A stretch of 64,000 nucleotides of DNA from Flavobacterium lindanitolerans (GTDB taxonomy: Bacteria > Bacteroidota > Bacteroidia > Flavobacteriales > Flavobacteriaceae): positions 124,001 through 188,000 of the forward strand of contig NZ_PJND01000007.1 in assembly GCF_002846575.1 (NCBI RefSeq), written 5' to 3'. Of this stretch, positions 52,375 through 60,646 are shown piece by piece. Below the pieces are notes generated by a model that did not search any database, had not been told where the DNA came from, and saw nothing but the letters and a program-made list of their open reading frames with translations. The translations under genes were made by a program, and so were the position numbers. Every line of letters begins with the position of its first letter. The stretch's first letter is position 1.

Positions 52375-54516
52375 TTAACCTCTAATCTTTTTAGCAGGTT
52401 CTTCTTTTTTATCAAGTCCGCGTTTTCTTAACAGCGGCTCCACACTTGGTTCGGCTCCACGGAATCGCTTATACAAAACCATCGGGTCTTCGGTTCCTCC
52501 TTTTTCAAGTACATTTTTTCGGAATAATTTTGCCTTTTCCGGATTGAAAAGATTGGTCGTCTTAAAGGCTTCAAAAGCATCCGTATCCAAAACTCCCGAC
52601 CAGATATAGCTGTAATAACCCGAAGAATAACCTCCTGAAAAAATATGGCTGAAATACGTACTTCTGTATCTTGGAATAATCGCATCGATTAGTCCGATTT
52701 TCTTCATGGAATTTTTCTCAAACGAATTGGCATCCAACTGGATTGCGGCTGTTTGTGTATGGTAATCCATATCCAGGAAAGAAGCCGCAAGATATTCTAC
52801 TGTGGCAAATCCCTGGTCAAAAGTTCCTGACTTCTGTAATTTCTGAATCAGCGCATCCGGAATAACTTCTCCTGTCTTATAATGCTTTGCATACATTTTT
52901 AAAACTTCAGGCTCGGCAGCCCAGTTTTCCATAATTTGTGATGGCAACTCAACAAAATCTCTTGGCACGCTTGTACCGGCAAGGCTTTTATAGGTAACAT
53001 TCGAAAGTAACCCGTGTAACGCATGCCCAAATTCGTGGAAAAAAGTAGTAACCTCATCAAAAGTCAACAAGGCCGGCGTATCGCCTGTTGGTTTTGTAAA
53101 ATTACATACAATAGAAATCACCGGAGCTTTCCTTTGTCCGTTAACCGTTTTCTGGCTTCTGTAGGATGTCATCCAGGCACCGCCTCTTTTCGAAGCTCTT
53201 GGAAAGAAATCCATATACAGAATTCCCACATGCGTTCCGTCTGCTTCTGTAACTTCCCAAACCGTAACCTCATCATGGTATTTTGGCACATCGTTCAGTT
53301 GCTTGAATTTTAAACCGTATAATTTTTCGGTCACCTGAAAAATACCATTTCTGGTGTTATCAAGACTAAAATAAGGTTTCAGTTCCTGCTCATCCAAATC
53401 AAAACGCTGCTTTCTGATTTTTTCGGTGTAATATCTCCAGTCGTAAGGCTTTACTTTATCTTTAACTCCATCCTTATCCATCATCTTTTGAATATCTGAC
53501 GCTTCTGTCTTAGCAATCGCCAAAGCAGGTTTCCATAAATCATTCAAAAGTTTTGCTACATTTTCAGGGTTTTTGGCCATCGATTCTTCCAGTACATAGG
53601 CTGCATGAGATTTATAGCCTAACAATCTTGCCTTTTCTCCCCGAAGATTGGCCAACTTGATTGCGTTTTCTTTATTATCCAGTGCATCATCATGGTTACC
53701 ACGTGTTTGGTAGGCATTCCAGATTTCCTCACGTAACTTTCTGTTCGAACTGTATTGAAGGAATGGCATCACACTGGAATTAGAAAGCGTAAAAACCCAG
53801 TTCCCTTCCTTGCCCTTTGCCTTTGCGTCGTCTGCCGCCGTATTTATCAATTCCTGAGGCAGTCCGGCCAAATCTTTTTTATCTGTGATTACCAGCTCAT
53901 ATTTGTTAGTTTCGGCCAATATATTTTGTCCGTATTTTAAAGAGGTCATCGAAAGTTCTGCGTTTATCTTACGAAGCTTTTCTTTATCGGCAGTGGCTAA
54001 ATTCGCTCCACTTCTAACAAATGCCTTATGCAGGTTTTCAAGAATTTTTGCCTGTTCGGGATTCAATCCTAAAGATTCTTTTTTATCCCAGATTGCCTTT
54101 ACTCTGGCAAACAATTTTTCATTCAGGTAAATATTATCGCTATGAGCCGCGAGATTTGGAGAAACCTCTTTGGCTATTTTTTGCATTTCCTCGTTTGTAT
54201 TGGCTCCGTTCAGGTTAGAGAATACGATGTTCACATTCGCTAATAGTTCTCCTGCATTTTCCATAGCCAATATGGTATTTTCAAAAGTGGGAGCAGCCGT
54301 ATTGTTTGCAATAGCATTAATTTCGGCTTCGTGCCTTTTTATTCCTTCTAAAATAGCCGGTTTGAAATGTTCATTTTTAATCTTATCAAAAGGAGGTACT
54401 TCGTATGGCGTACTATACGGCTGAAAAAACGGATTCATATTTTGCTTGTTTTCTTGTGCTTCAATTGTCAGCATATTTCCAATAGCCAACAAAATGAAAA
54501 AGGATTTTTTTCTCAT
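52375..54516 (-). CDS. dcp: M3-family peptidyl-dipeptidase (Dcp-like), exported
   Basis: 713-residue zinc metallopeptidase that removes C-terminal dipeptides from short peptides. The zinc motif is His494-Glu495-Phe-Gly-His498 in TFFHEFGHALHG; the helical N-terminal half and the TSYRSQKTVNGQRKAPV and YSYIWSGVLDTDAFEAF segments (in pieces) are typical of Dcp/oligopeptidase A. Unlike enteric Dcp it has a signal peptide (ending TIEAQ), so it should work in the periplasm or outside. With DPP IV and the POT carriers elsewhere in the window it fits a peptide-scavenging lifestyle. Confidence 0.94.
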   Translation of the reverse strand: MRKKSFFILLAIGNMLTIEAQENKQNMNPFFQPYSTPYEVPPFDKIKNEHFKPAILEGIKRHEAEINAIANNTAAPTFENTILAMENAGELLANVNIVFSNLNGANTNEEMQKIAKEVSPNLAAHSDNIYLNEKLFARVKAIWDKKESLGLNPEQAKILENLHKAFVRSGANLATADKEKLRKINAELSMTSLKYGQNILAETNKYELVITDKKDLAGLPQELINTAADDAKAKGKEGNWVFTLSNSSVMPFLQYSSNRKLREEIWNAYQTRGNHDDALDNKENAIKLANLRGEKARLLGYKSHAAYVLEESMAKNPENVAKLLNDLWKPALAIAKTEASDIQKMMDKDGVKDKVKPYDWRYYTEKIRKQRFDLDEQELKPYFSLDNTRNGIFQVTEKLYGLKFKQLNDVPKYHDEVTVWEVTEADGTHVGILYMDFFPRASKRGGAWMTSYRSQKTVNGQRKAPVISIVCNFTKPTGDTPALLTFDEVTTFFHEFGHALHGLLSNVTYKSLAGTSVPRDFVELPSQIMENWAAEPEVLKMYAKHYKTGEVIPDALIQKLQKSGTFDQGFATVEYLAASFLDMDYHTQTAAIQLDANSFEKNSMKKIGLIDAIIPRYRSTYFSHIFSGGYSSGYYSYIWSGVLDTDAFEAFKTTNLFNPEKAKLFRKNVLEKGGTEDPMVLYKRFRGAEPSVEPLLRKRGLDKKEEPAKKIRG

Positions 54517-54666
54517 CTAAAAAATTTATTGAAGCGTAAATTTAGCACAAAATGGCTTTTTAAGCAGGCTTGAGAATGTTAATTAAACCCAAAAAATACC
54601 TTTTTATCTTATAGAGAGACAACCTTCAAAAAAGAGTTTGAGGCTTCGGTTTAAAACAAACAAAAA

Positions 54667-54693
54667 AGCCTGTCTACTTGACGTAAACAGGCT
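54667..54693 (-). terminator. terminator after tRNA-Leu
   Basis: An 11-bp stem (AGCCTGTCTAC with GTAAACAGGCT, one wobble), 5-nt loop, and a T-run on the minus strand. Confidence 0.85.
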
Positions 54694-54702
54694 AACCTTT
54701 TG

Positions 54703-54784
54703 TGCGGGTAATAGGACTCGAACCTACACACCTTGCGGCACCAGATCCTAAGTCTGGCGTGTCTACCAATTTCACCATACCCGC
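54703..54784 (-). tRNA. tRNA-Leu (TAG)
   Basis: 82-nt class II tRNA on the minus strand. Acceptor GCGGGTA pairs with TACCCGC, discriminator A at 54703. The anticodon arm CCAGA-CTTAGGA-TCTGG gives anticodon TAG. A long variable arm (GTGCCGCAAGGTGT) and T-loop GGTTCGAGTCC are present. Confidence 0.97.
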
Positions 54785-54823
54785 AGTAGACATTTGATCT
54801 TGACTATTGTCTCAATCGAGGTG

Positions 54824-54853
54824 CAAATATAGTCATAGTTTTGAACTTTCAAA
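54824..54853 (-). promoter_or_regulatory. promoter of tRNA-Leu
   Basis: On the minus strand TTTG (54853-54850), 18-nt spacer, TATATTTG (54831-54824). Same form as the tRNA-Phe promoter; the leader is about 35 nt. Confidence 0.82.
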
Positions 54854-54888
54854 TAAAAAATTAAAAAAAATTAAAAATTCTTTTTTTG

Positions 54889-54896
54889 TATTTTTG
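54889..54896 (+). promoter_or_regulatory. -7 element of the M20 dipeptidase gene
   Basis: TATTTTTG matches TAnnTTTG, 27 nt before the ATG at 54924. It supports that start over in-frame codons further up. Confidence 0.5.
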
Positions 54897-54923
54897 GCAG
54901 ACAACATATCAATTTTACCTTTC

Positions 54924-56312
54924 ATGGATACTTTAAAAGATTACGTTCAGAAAAACAAAGAACGTTTCCTCAACGAACTTATTGATTTACTGAAGATTCC
55001 ATCTGTCAGTGCAGATTCTGCCTACTCCCAAGATGTTATCGATACCGCTAACGCTGTCAAAGCAAGCCTCGAAAAAGCAGGCTGTGATTTTGTTGAAATT
55101 TGCGACACCCCAGGATACCCTATCGTTTACGGAGAAAAAATAATTGACAAAAACCTGCCAACAGTATTGGTTTACGGGCATTATGATGTGCAGCCACCAG
55201 ATCCGTTGGATTTATGGACTTCGCCTCCTTTTGAACCGGTTATCAAAAAAACAGAGTTACATCCGGAAGGCGCTATTTTCGCCAGAGGTGCCTGTGACGA
55301 CAAAGGACAGATGTATATGCACGTTAAGGCTTTGGAATATATGGTGCAAACCAATAACCTGCCATGTAACGTGAAATTCATGATTGAAGGTGAAGAAGAA
55401 GTTGGTTCGGCTAGCTTAAGCTGGTTTGTGGAAAGAAACCAGGAAAAACTCAAAAATGACGTAATCCTGATTTCTGACACGGGAATGATTTCCAATACAC
55501 AACCATCAATTACAACTGGATTGCGCGGATTAAGTTATGTGGAAGTGGAAGTTACAGGACCAAATCGCGATTTACATTCCGGATTATATGGTGGTGCAGT
55601 AGCCAACCCTATCAATGTTTTAGCCAAAATGATTGCCTCGCTTCATGATGAAAACAATCACATCACGATTCCGGGCTTCTATGATAAGGTTGAAGAACTT
55701 TCTGATGCCGAAAGAGCAGAAATGGCAAAAGCGCCTTTCTCTTTAGAAGACTATAAAAAAGCGCTTGACCTTAACGACATTTATGGCGAAAAAGGCTATA
55801 CAACCAATGAAAGAAACTCTATCCGTCCTACTTTAGATGTTAATGGAATCTGGGGAGGCTATACCGGAGAAGGCGCAAAAACAGTTATTGCCAGCAAGGC
55901 CTATGCTAAAATTTCGATGCGTCTGGTTCCAAATCAGGACTGGCATGAAATTACTGAACTATTCACAAAACACTTTGAGAGCATTGCTCCAAGCGGCGTA
56001 AAAGTAAAAGTGAAACCGCATCACGGTGGTCAGGGTTATGTGACTCCAATTGACAGCATTGGTTATCAGGCAGCGGCAAAAGCCTATAACGAAAGCTTTG
56101 GCGTACAGCCAATTCCTGTTCGTTCCGGAGGCAGTATTCCAATTGTAGCTTTGTTTGAAAAAGAATTAAAAAGCAAGACTATTTTAATGGGATTCGGTTT
56201 GGATAGCGATGCCATTCACTCACCTAACGAACATTTTGGTGTATTCAATTATTTAAAAGGAATTGAAACTATCCCGTTGTTTTATAAGTATTTTGTAGAA
56301 TTGTCGAAATAA
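54924..56312 (+). CDS. M20-family dipeptidase
   Basis: 462-residue cytoplasmic di-zinc peptidase. The metal ligands appear in VLVYGHYDVQPP (His86, Asp88), RGACDDKGQ (bridging Asp), IEGEEEVGS (catalytic and metal Glu) and, near the C-terminus, HSPNEHFG (His). A lid/dimerisation domain (TGLRGLSYVEVEVTGP, LHSGLYGG) interrupts the catalytic domain. The form resembles CNDP/carnosinase-like dipeptidases. Start 54924 is preferred because an upstream TTG start would begin before the -7 element. It probably cleaves imported dipeptides. It is followed after 4 nt by a TonB-C protein gene. Confidence 0.93.
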   Translation: MDTLKDYVQKNKERFLNELIDLLKIPSVSADSAYSQDVIDTANAVKASLEKAGCDFVEICDTPGYPIVYGEKIIDKNLPTVLVYGHYDVQPPDPLDLWTSPPFEPVIKKTELHPEGAIFARGACDDKGQMYMHVKALEYMVQTNNLPCNVKFMIEGEEEVGSASLSWFVERNQEKLKNDVILISDTGMISNTQPSITTGLRGLSYVEVEVTGPNRDLHSGLYGGAVANPINVLAKMIASLHDENNHITIPGFYDKVEELSDAERAEMAKAPFSLEDYKKALDLNDIYGEKGYTTNERNSIRPTLDVNGIWGGYTGEGAKTVIASKAYAKISMRLVPNQDWHEITELFTKHFESIAPSGVKVKVKPHHGGQGYVTPIDSIGYQAAAKAYNESFGVQPIPVRSGGSIPIVALFEKELKSKTILMGFGLDSDAIHSPNEHFGVFNYLKGIETIPLFYKYFVELSK

Positions 56313-56316
56313 ATAC

Positions 56317-56745
56317 ATGCTTAAAAAATTTCTATTTAGTGTAGTTTTCTCAATGGCTTTTACAATGGCTTGTATTGCCCAGCAAACTGAAACAGTGCAA
56401 AATCCTACATCTGTTGCTGAAAATGCAGTAGCGGTTTTTCCTAAATTCCAAGGTGGTGATCATAAATTATCGCTTAGTAAATATGCGATGAAACACTATG
56501 TAATACCTAACGGTTTCCAGGGAAAAGGAGTATTGATTGTAGATTTTACAATTGACACCAAGGGCAAAGTAAAAAACATTAGAGTCATAAATGACCTTGG
56601 TTATGGATCTGCTGAATCAGCAATCAAACTTTTAAAAAAGATGCCTCGATGGACTCCTGCCTATAACGCCAAGGGAGAGCCAATAGAGTTTATAAATCAG
56701 CTAAAAATTACAATGAGTAACCTCTCACAGCCAATTCAGCACTAA
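56317..56745 (+). CDS. exported TonB C-terminal domain protein
   Basis: 142 residues: a signal peptide (ending MACIAQ, so probably cleaved) and then a single TonB C-terminal-like domain (about 45-138: YVIPNGFQGKGVLIVDFTID, PRWTPAYNAKGEPIEF). It has no transmembrane anchor or Pro-rich spacer, so it is unlikely to act as an energy transducer. The domain is close in pattern to the C-terminal end of the M56 protein at 57683 (YQIPSGFKGKGNLIASFVVE). It is 4 nt after the dipeptidase gene and ends in a terminator. Confidence 0.82.
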   Translation: MLKKFLFSVVFSMAFTMACIAQQTETVQNPTSVAENAVAVFPKFQGGDHKLSLSKYAMKHYVIPNGFQGKGVLIVDFTIDTKGKVKNIRVINDLGYGSAESAIKLLKKMPRWTPAYNAKGEPIEFINQLKITMSNLSQPIQH

Positions 56746-56764
56746 CTCATTAATAAATCAAATA

Positions 56765-56796
56765 AAAATCCGCCCAGAAATGAGCGGATTTTTTTA
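56765..56796 (+). terminator. terminator before the BlaI-type operon
   Basis: A 9-bp stem AAAATCCGC/GCGGATTTT with a 10-nt loop and a T-run. It isolates the next operon from read-through. Confidence 0.88.
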
Positions 56797-56814
56797 TTTC
56801 AAAAAAAAAAATTC

Positions 56815-56857
56815 ATTCTACACTTGTAGAATTAAATTTTATTTCTACATTTGTAGA
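56815..56857 (+). promoter_or_regulatory. two BlaI/MecI-type operators over the core promoter
   Basis: Dyad 1, ATTCTACACTTGTAGAAT (56815-56832), and dyad 2, TCTACATTTGTAGA (56844-56857), share the TACAnnTGTA core bound by BlaI/MecI repressors; centres are 27 bp apart. Dyad 1 contains the -33 TTG (56824-56826) and dyad 2 contains the -7 TACATTTG (56846-56853), 19 nt apart. Binding would cover both promoter elements. Confidence 0.82.
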
Positions 56858-56876
56858 GTAATTACAAAACTATAGA

Positions 56877-57308
56877 ATGAGGATTATAAAAATAACACCC
56901 TCAATTTCAGCGTTATTATTCATTTTAATATTATCTGGTTGCAAAACCAATCGGATTCGAAACAATGAACGTGTTGGAAGATGGGTTGAATATGACACCA
57001 TAGATGGTAAAATATATAAAAGCGTTGGAAGATTCCGCGACGGAATAGGGAAAGGCATCCACCGACAGTTTTCCGACAAAAAGTTAGTCCGGGAAGAAAA
57101 ATATAAAAATGACATTTGCCATACTATATACTATTATGATAATGGCAAGATAATGACAGAAGGAAATACAAAAATGGTCGTAACAGATGAAGAAATCCAT
57201 TGGTTTTACAACGGCGACTGGAAATTTTATGATGAAAACGGGCAGCTGTTAGGAATCAGGACCTATGAAAACGGCAATGTAATTAATGAAATAGAAATAC
57301 AACAATAA
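56877..57308 (+). CDS. lipoprotein with YwqK/MORN-like repeats
   Basis: 143 residues. Lipobox LILSGC (Cys at 22). The mature part has short repeats of the MORN/YwqK type: RVGRWVEYDTIDGKIYKSVG, HRQFSDKKLVREEKYKND, YYYDNGKIMTEG, WKFYDENGQLLGIRTYENG. Such repeats form extended beta meanders, often at surfaces. It is the first gene after the BlaI-type operators and is followed after 6 nt by the repressor gene, so it is a predicted target and possible effector of the sensor system. No known function. Confidence 0.8.
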   Translation: MRIIKITPSISALLFILILSGCKTNRIRNNERVGRWVEYDTIDGKIYKSVGRFRDGIGKGIHRQFSDKKLVREEKYKNDICHTIYYYDNGKIMTEGNTKMVVTDEEIHWFYNGDWKFYDENGQLLGIRTYENGNVINEIEIQQ

Positions 57309-57314
57309 AATACC

Positions 57315-57686
57315 ATGCAACTATCCAACTCAGAAGAACAATTGATGCAGCACCTTTGGAAACTGGAAAAAGGTTTTATGAAAGACCTGCTTGAATGTTA
57401 TCCGGATCCAAAACCAGCCACAACAACCATTGCTACCTTATTAAAAAGGATGGCCGATAAAAAATTTATAGCTTATAATGAAATTGGTAACTCAAGGGAG
57501 TATTATCCTTTGGTTGAAAAATCGGATTATTTTTCGAAACATGTAAACGGGCTGATTAAAAACTTTTTTAATAATTCAGCCTCGCAATTTGCTTCTTTCT
57601 TTACTAAAGAAACGAATCTGACACAAAAAGAACTGGAAGAACTCCAAAAGATTATCGACAAAGAAATTCAAAAAAAGAAAAAATGA
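57315..57686 (+). CDS. BlaI/MecI/CopY-family repressor
   Basis: 123-residue winged-helix repressor. LSNSEEQLMQHLWKLEKGFMKDLLE and TTIATLLKRMADKKFIAYNE are the recognition region, broken here by a turn; the C-terminal helices mediate dimerisation. In beta-lactam systems the partner BlaR1/MecR1 triggers cleavage of this repressor. The 3' end overlaps the M56 gene by 4 nt. Two matching operators lie at 56815-56857, so autorepression is expected. Nothing here encodes a beta-lactamase, so the regulated stress is unknown. Confidence 0.93.
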   Translation: MQLSNSEEQLMQHLWKLEKGFMKDLLECYPDPKPATTTIATLLKRMADKKFIAYNEIGNSREYYPLVEKSDYFSKHVNGLIKNFFNNSASQFASFFTKETNLTQKELEELQKIIDKEIQKKKK

Positions 57687-58945
57687 TCGGCTTTCTAATC
57701 AAATCGTCACTTTGCCTGGCTATCCTTTTGGGCGTTTATATTCTCTTTCTGGAAAAAGAGAAAATGAACGTTTTCAACAGAGTTTATCTTTTGGCCAGTT
57801 TGGCGGTTTCGTTTGCAATCCCGTTTATCCAATTTGAACCTATACATGAAGAATTACAGCAAAATCTGATTCCGTATGCCGTTCAAACAATACAGGCACA
57901 AGCTATTTCGATAGAACAGCAATCCGATTATTCTGTATGGGTTTTATGGATTTTGTATGGGATCATAACCTCACTTTTCCTTTTTCGATTTATCAAAAAC
58001 CTATTGTCAATTACCAAAAAGATACAGTCCAATCCAAAGAAAAAATTTGAAATTTCAACTTTGGTTCTGGTCAAAGAAAAAATAGTGCCTCACACCTTTC
58101 TGAATTATATATTCATTAATAAAGAAGATTATGAAAACCGAAATGTAGAGGAAGAATTATATACTCATGAATTAACACATGTACGACAAAAACATACAAT
58201 TGATGTCTTAGTAATTGAAATTTTAAAAACCCTGTTTTGGTTCAATCCAATCCTGATTTTTTACAAAAAAGCAATACAACTCAACCACGAATTTCTTGCA
58301 GATGCAAAAGTCGTGAAATCCTATAATAATGTTCCTTTTTACCAAAACCTGCTTTTGGAAAAGGCATCTTGGAACAGCAACTCTTACTTGGCCAGTAACT
58401 TGAATTTTTTAGTAACCAAAAAAAGATTAATTATGATGACTAAAACCACATCAAAATCGAGAGCTCTGCTCACAAAATTATCGGTACTGCCAATTTTAGC
58501 TGGTCTGATTTCCTTCTCATGTTTTGAAACAGATAATCAAAAAGAGGTAACTGAAGTAGTAGCCAAAAAGCAAATCATAAAAGTAGAAGAGCCAACAATG
58601 GGAGAGCAAGAAACACAGAAAGTTTATGAAGCTTCGCCAGGAAAATCAGATGATGGGCTCTCAGTACCAAAATTTCCAGGCGGTTTACAAGCTTTTTTCA
58701 AATTTGTTAAAAAAGAATACCAGATACCTTCCGGTTTTAAAGGAAAAGGGAATCTCATTGCTTCTTTTGTAGTTGAAACTGACGGAAGCTTATCCGATAT
58801 CAAAATCGTAAAAGATTTAGGAAAGGGAACAGCGGAAGAATTATTGAGATTGTTAAAAACCTCTCCAAAATGGCAGCCAGGAACTTTAAAAGGAAAGGCA
58901 GTAAGAGTTAAATACAATGTGCCAATACATTTAAATACAGTCTAA
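57683..58945 (+). CDS. BlaR1/MecR1-like M56 metallopeptidase with TonB-C sensor domain
   Basis: 420-residue membrane sensor-peptidase. Four helices surround the M56 peptidase domain; the zinc site is HELTH (162-166) with Glu203 in NHEFLAD. A last helix at about 262-280 leads to a periplasmic segment that ends in a TonB C-terminal-like domain (about 330-420: YQIPSGFKGKGNLIASFVVE) in place of the penicillin-binding domain of true BlaR1. It overlaps the repressor by 4 nt. It presumably senses an envelope signal and acts on the BlaI protein. Part of it is nearly identical in DNA to the next gene. Confidence 0.9.
   Translation: MIGFLIKSSLCLAILLGVYILFLEKEKMNVFNRVYLLASLAVSFAIPFIQFEPIHEELQQNLIPYAVQTIQAQAISIEQQSDYSVWVLWILYGIITSLFLFRFIKNLLSITKKIQSNPKKKFEISTLVLVKEKIVPHTFLNYIFINKEDYENRNVEEELYTHELTHVRQKHTIDVLVIEILKTLFWFNPILIFYKKAIQLNHEFLADAKVVKSYNNVPFYQNLLLEKASWNSNSYLASNLNFLVTKKRLIMMTKTTSKSRALLTKLSVLPILAGLISFSCFETDNQKEVTEVVAKKQIIKVEEPTMGEQETQKVYEASPGKSDDGLSVPKFPGGLQAFFKFVKKEYQIPSGFKGKGNLIASFVVETDGSLSDIKIVKDLGKGTAEELLRLLKTSPKWQPGTLKGKAVRVKYNVPIHLNTV
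58265..58458 (+). repeat. DNA segment duplicated in the two M56 genes
   Basis: A 32-bp identical run (58265-58296 versus 59581-59612) and a 48-bp identical run (58411-58458 versus 59727-59774) flank less similar sequence in the tandem M56 genes. The conserved protein segments are the zinc-site helix and the stretch before the last membrane helix. Confidence 0.85.
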
Positions 58946-58968
58946 AAAACTAATCTATTTTCATTAAA

Positions 58969-60432
58969 ATGGAAGCCTTTTTATTAAAATCAACCGCTAG
59001 CCTGATTGTACTATTAGGTATTTATCATCTTTTTTTGGAAAAAGAAAAAATGCACACGTTTAATAGGTTTTACCTTCTATTCAGCTTGTTGCTTTCTTTT
59101 ACAATTCCCTTTATTACAATTGAAATAGCGGTTGAATCCTTACCAAAACCTTTGTTATTATCACAGTCAGATTCAATTCCGGTTTTGACGCAGGACAAGT
59201 CCATAGATGTAGGTGCTGCCACAGTCCAGAAAAGCGGCAAAAATTATATTCCAATCATACTTTGGAGTCTATATGCGCTAACAACATTATTTCTGGTTAT
59301 CCGGTTTGGAAAAAATATTTATGACTTAATTCTAAAGGCTAAGAAAAGCCAAAAGGTAGCCTTTAATTGTTCCACATTGGTCCTATCCAAAGAAGAGCAG
59401 CTGCCGCATACGTTCCTACAATACATTTTCATAAACGAAGATGATTTTAACAGCCAAAACATACAGCAAGAACTGTATACACACGAATTGACACATGTAA
59501 GACAGAAACATACTTACGATGTCCTATTCATCGAAATATTGAAGACCCTGTTCTGGTTCAACCCCATACTGGTCTTCTATAAAAAAGCAATACAACTCAA
59601 CCACGAATTTCTGGCAGACGAAAACGTGGTAGAATCGCATAAAAATGTTTCATTTTACCAAAATCTGCTTGTCGAAAAGGCATCATGGAACAGTAACTTT
59701 TACCTGGCCAGTAATTTGAATTTTTCAGTAACCAAAAAAAGATTAATTATGATGACTAAAACCACATCAAAATCAAGAGCTTTTCTTAAAAAAATAGCCT
59801 TAGTACCTGTTTTAGCAGGACTGGTATTTGCTTCCTGCATAGAAAAAACAGCCGCGAAAGACAAAGAGCAGGAAGTTTGGATAAACGGGGAGCGTGTCAA
59901 AGAAAGTGAAATGAATCAGCCAATTTCCAATTGGAAAAAAAAGCAACCCAATGAAAAAAATCAAACCAATGAGGCTGCTTATTTCGCTGGCGTAAGATTT
60001 ATTATTTATAAAACCGGAACCTGGACAAAGGACAGATTGCAAGGCAAAGACATTATTTTAGACAAAACTTACGAAGAATTAACAGCAAAAGAAAAAGACC
60101 GCTTTAAACCATACCTGAGAATTCCTAAAAGTCATGTCAAGAAATCACCAACTGCGGCAGAATTAGAAGACTATAAGGATTCAAAAAAATATGCTATTTG
60201 GATTGATGATGTAAACGTAAAGAATACAGAACTGAATAAGTACAGTCCGTCTGACATTGCCTACGTCCTTGGAAGTTCTGTCATGAAAAACGCCAGAACC
60301 CAAAAACATCCGCAGCCGTTTCAATTCCATTTTTATACACACAATTATTTTGACAAAAAACAGATGGGTAAGGCTCCTGAGAAATATCCGCTGGATAAGG
60401 TTGAAATTTTTGATAAGATAATCAAGAATTGA
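58969..60432 (+). CDS. second BlaR1-like M56 metallopeptidase
   Basis: 487 residues, tandem paralogue of the preceding gene (23-nt gap). The zinc motif HELTH is at 172-176 with NHEFLADEN after it. The membrane part is very similar to the first copy (FLEKEKMHTFNRFYLLFSLL versus FLEKEKMNVFNRVYLLASLA). The periplasmic part differs: no TonB-C domain, but two similar segments (EVWINGERVKESEMNQ and AIWIDDVNVKNTELNKY). This points to two sensors with one repressor. The peptidase core is intact; neither copy is a pseudogene. Confidence 0.88.
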   Translation: MEAFLLKSTASLIVLLGIYHLFLEKEKMHTFNRFYLLFSLLLSFTIPFITIEIAVESLPKPLLLSQSDSIPVLTQDKSIDVGAATVQKSGKNYIPIILWSLYALTTLFLVIRFGKNIYDLILKAKKSQKVAFNCSTLVLSKEEQLPHTFLQYIFINEDDFNSQNIQQELYTHELTHVRQKHTYDVLFIEILKTLFWFNPILVFYKKAIQLNHEFLADENVVESHKNVSFYQNLLVEKASWNSNFYLASNLNFSVTKKRLIMMTKTTSKSRAFLKKIALVPVLAGLVFASCIEKTAAKDKEQEVWINGERVKESEMNQPISNWKKKQPNEKNQTNEAAYFAGVRFIIYKTGTWTKDRLQGKDIILDKTYEELTAKEKDRFKPYLRIPKSHVKKSPTAAELEDYKDSKKYAIWIDDVNVKNTELNKYSPSDIAYVLGSSVMKNARTQKHPQPFQFHFYTHNYFDKKQMGKAPEKYPLDKVEIFDKIIKN

Positions 60433-60498
60433 ATACTACAAATGGGAGTCTCATAAATACAAAAGGGAAAATTTGTAGTTAGTTATAATCTCCATTAT

Positions 60499-60526
60499 AA
60501 ATCCGCCAGAAGGCGGATTTTTTTTA
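60499..60526 (+). terminator. terminator after the BlaI/M56 operon
   Basis: A 9-bp stem AAATCCGCC with loop AGAA, followed by TTTTTTTT. Confidence 0.92.
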
Positions 60527-60578
60527 TCCCTAAGCCAAAACATATCAACATTTTATAACATTTATTGAAATTTGGCGT

Positions 60579-60586
60579 TACTTTTG
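60579..60586 (+). promoter_or_regulatory. -7 element of the DUF4407 gene
   Basis: TACTTTTG matches TAnnTTTG; about 60 nt of leader with CATCATCA/AATCATT repeats precedes the start codon. The -33 is not clear. Confidence 0.45.
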
Positions 60587-60646
60587 CAGACATCATCATC
60601 AATCATATTATTGGACACGTTTCCAATATTCTAATCATCAATCATT

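Noticed and set aside
54807..54923. Upstream extension of the M20 dipeptidase from a TTG at 54807
   Set aside because: The extension contains the -7 promoter element and overlaps the tRNA-Leu promoter; the ATG at 54924 gives the normal N-terminus.
56317..56745. Functional TonB energy transducer
   Set aside because: There is a cleavable signal peptide but no membrane anchor or Pro-rich spacer before the C-terminal domain.
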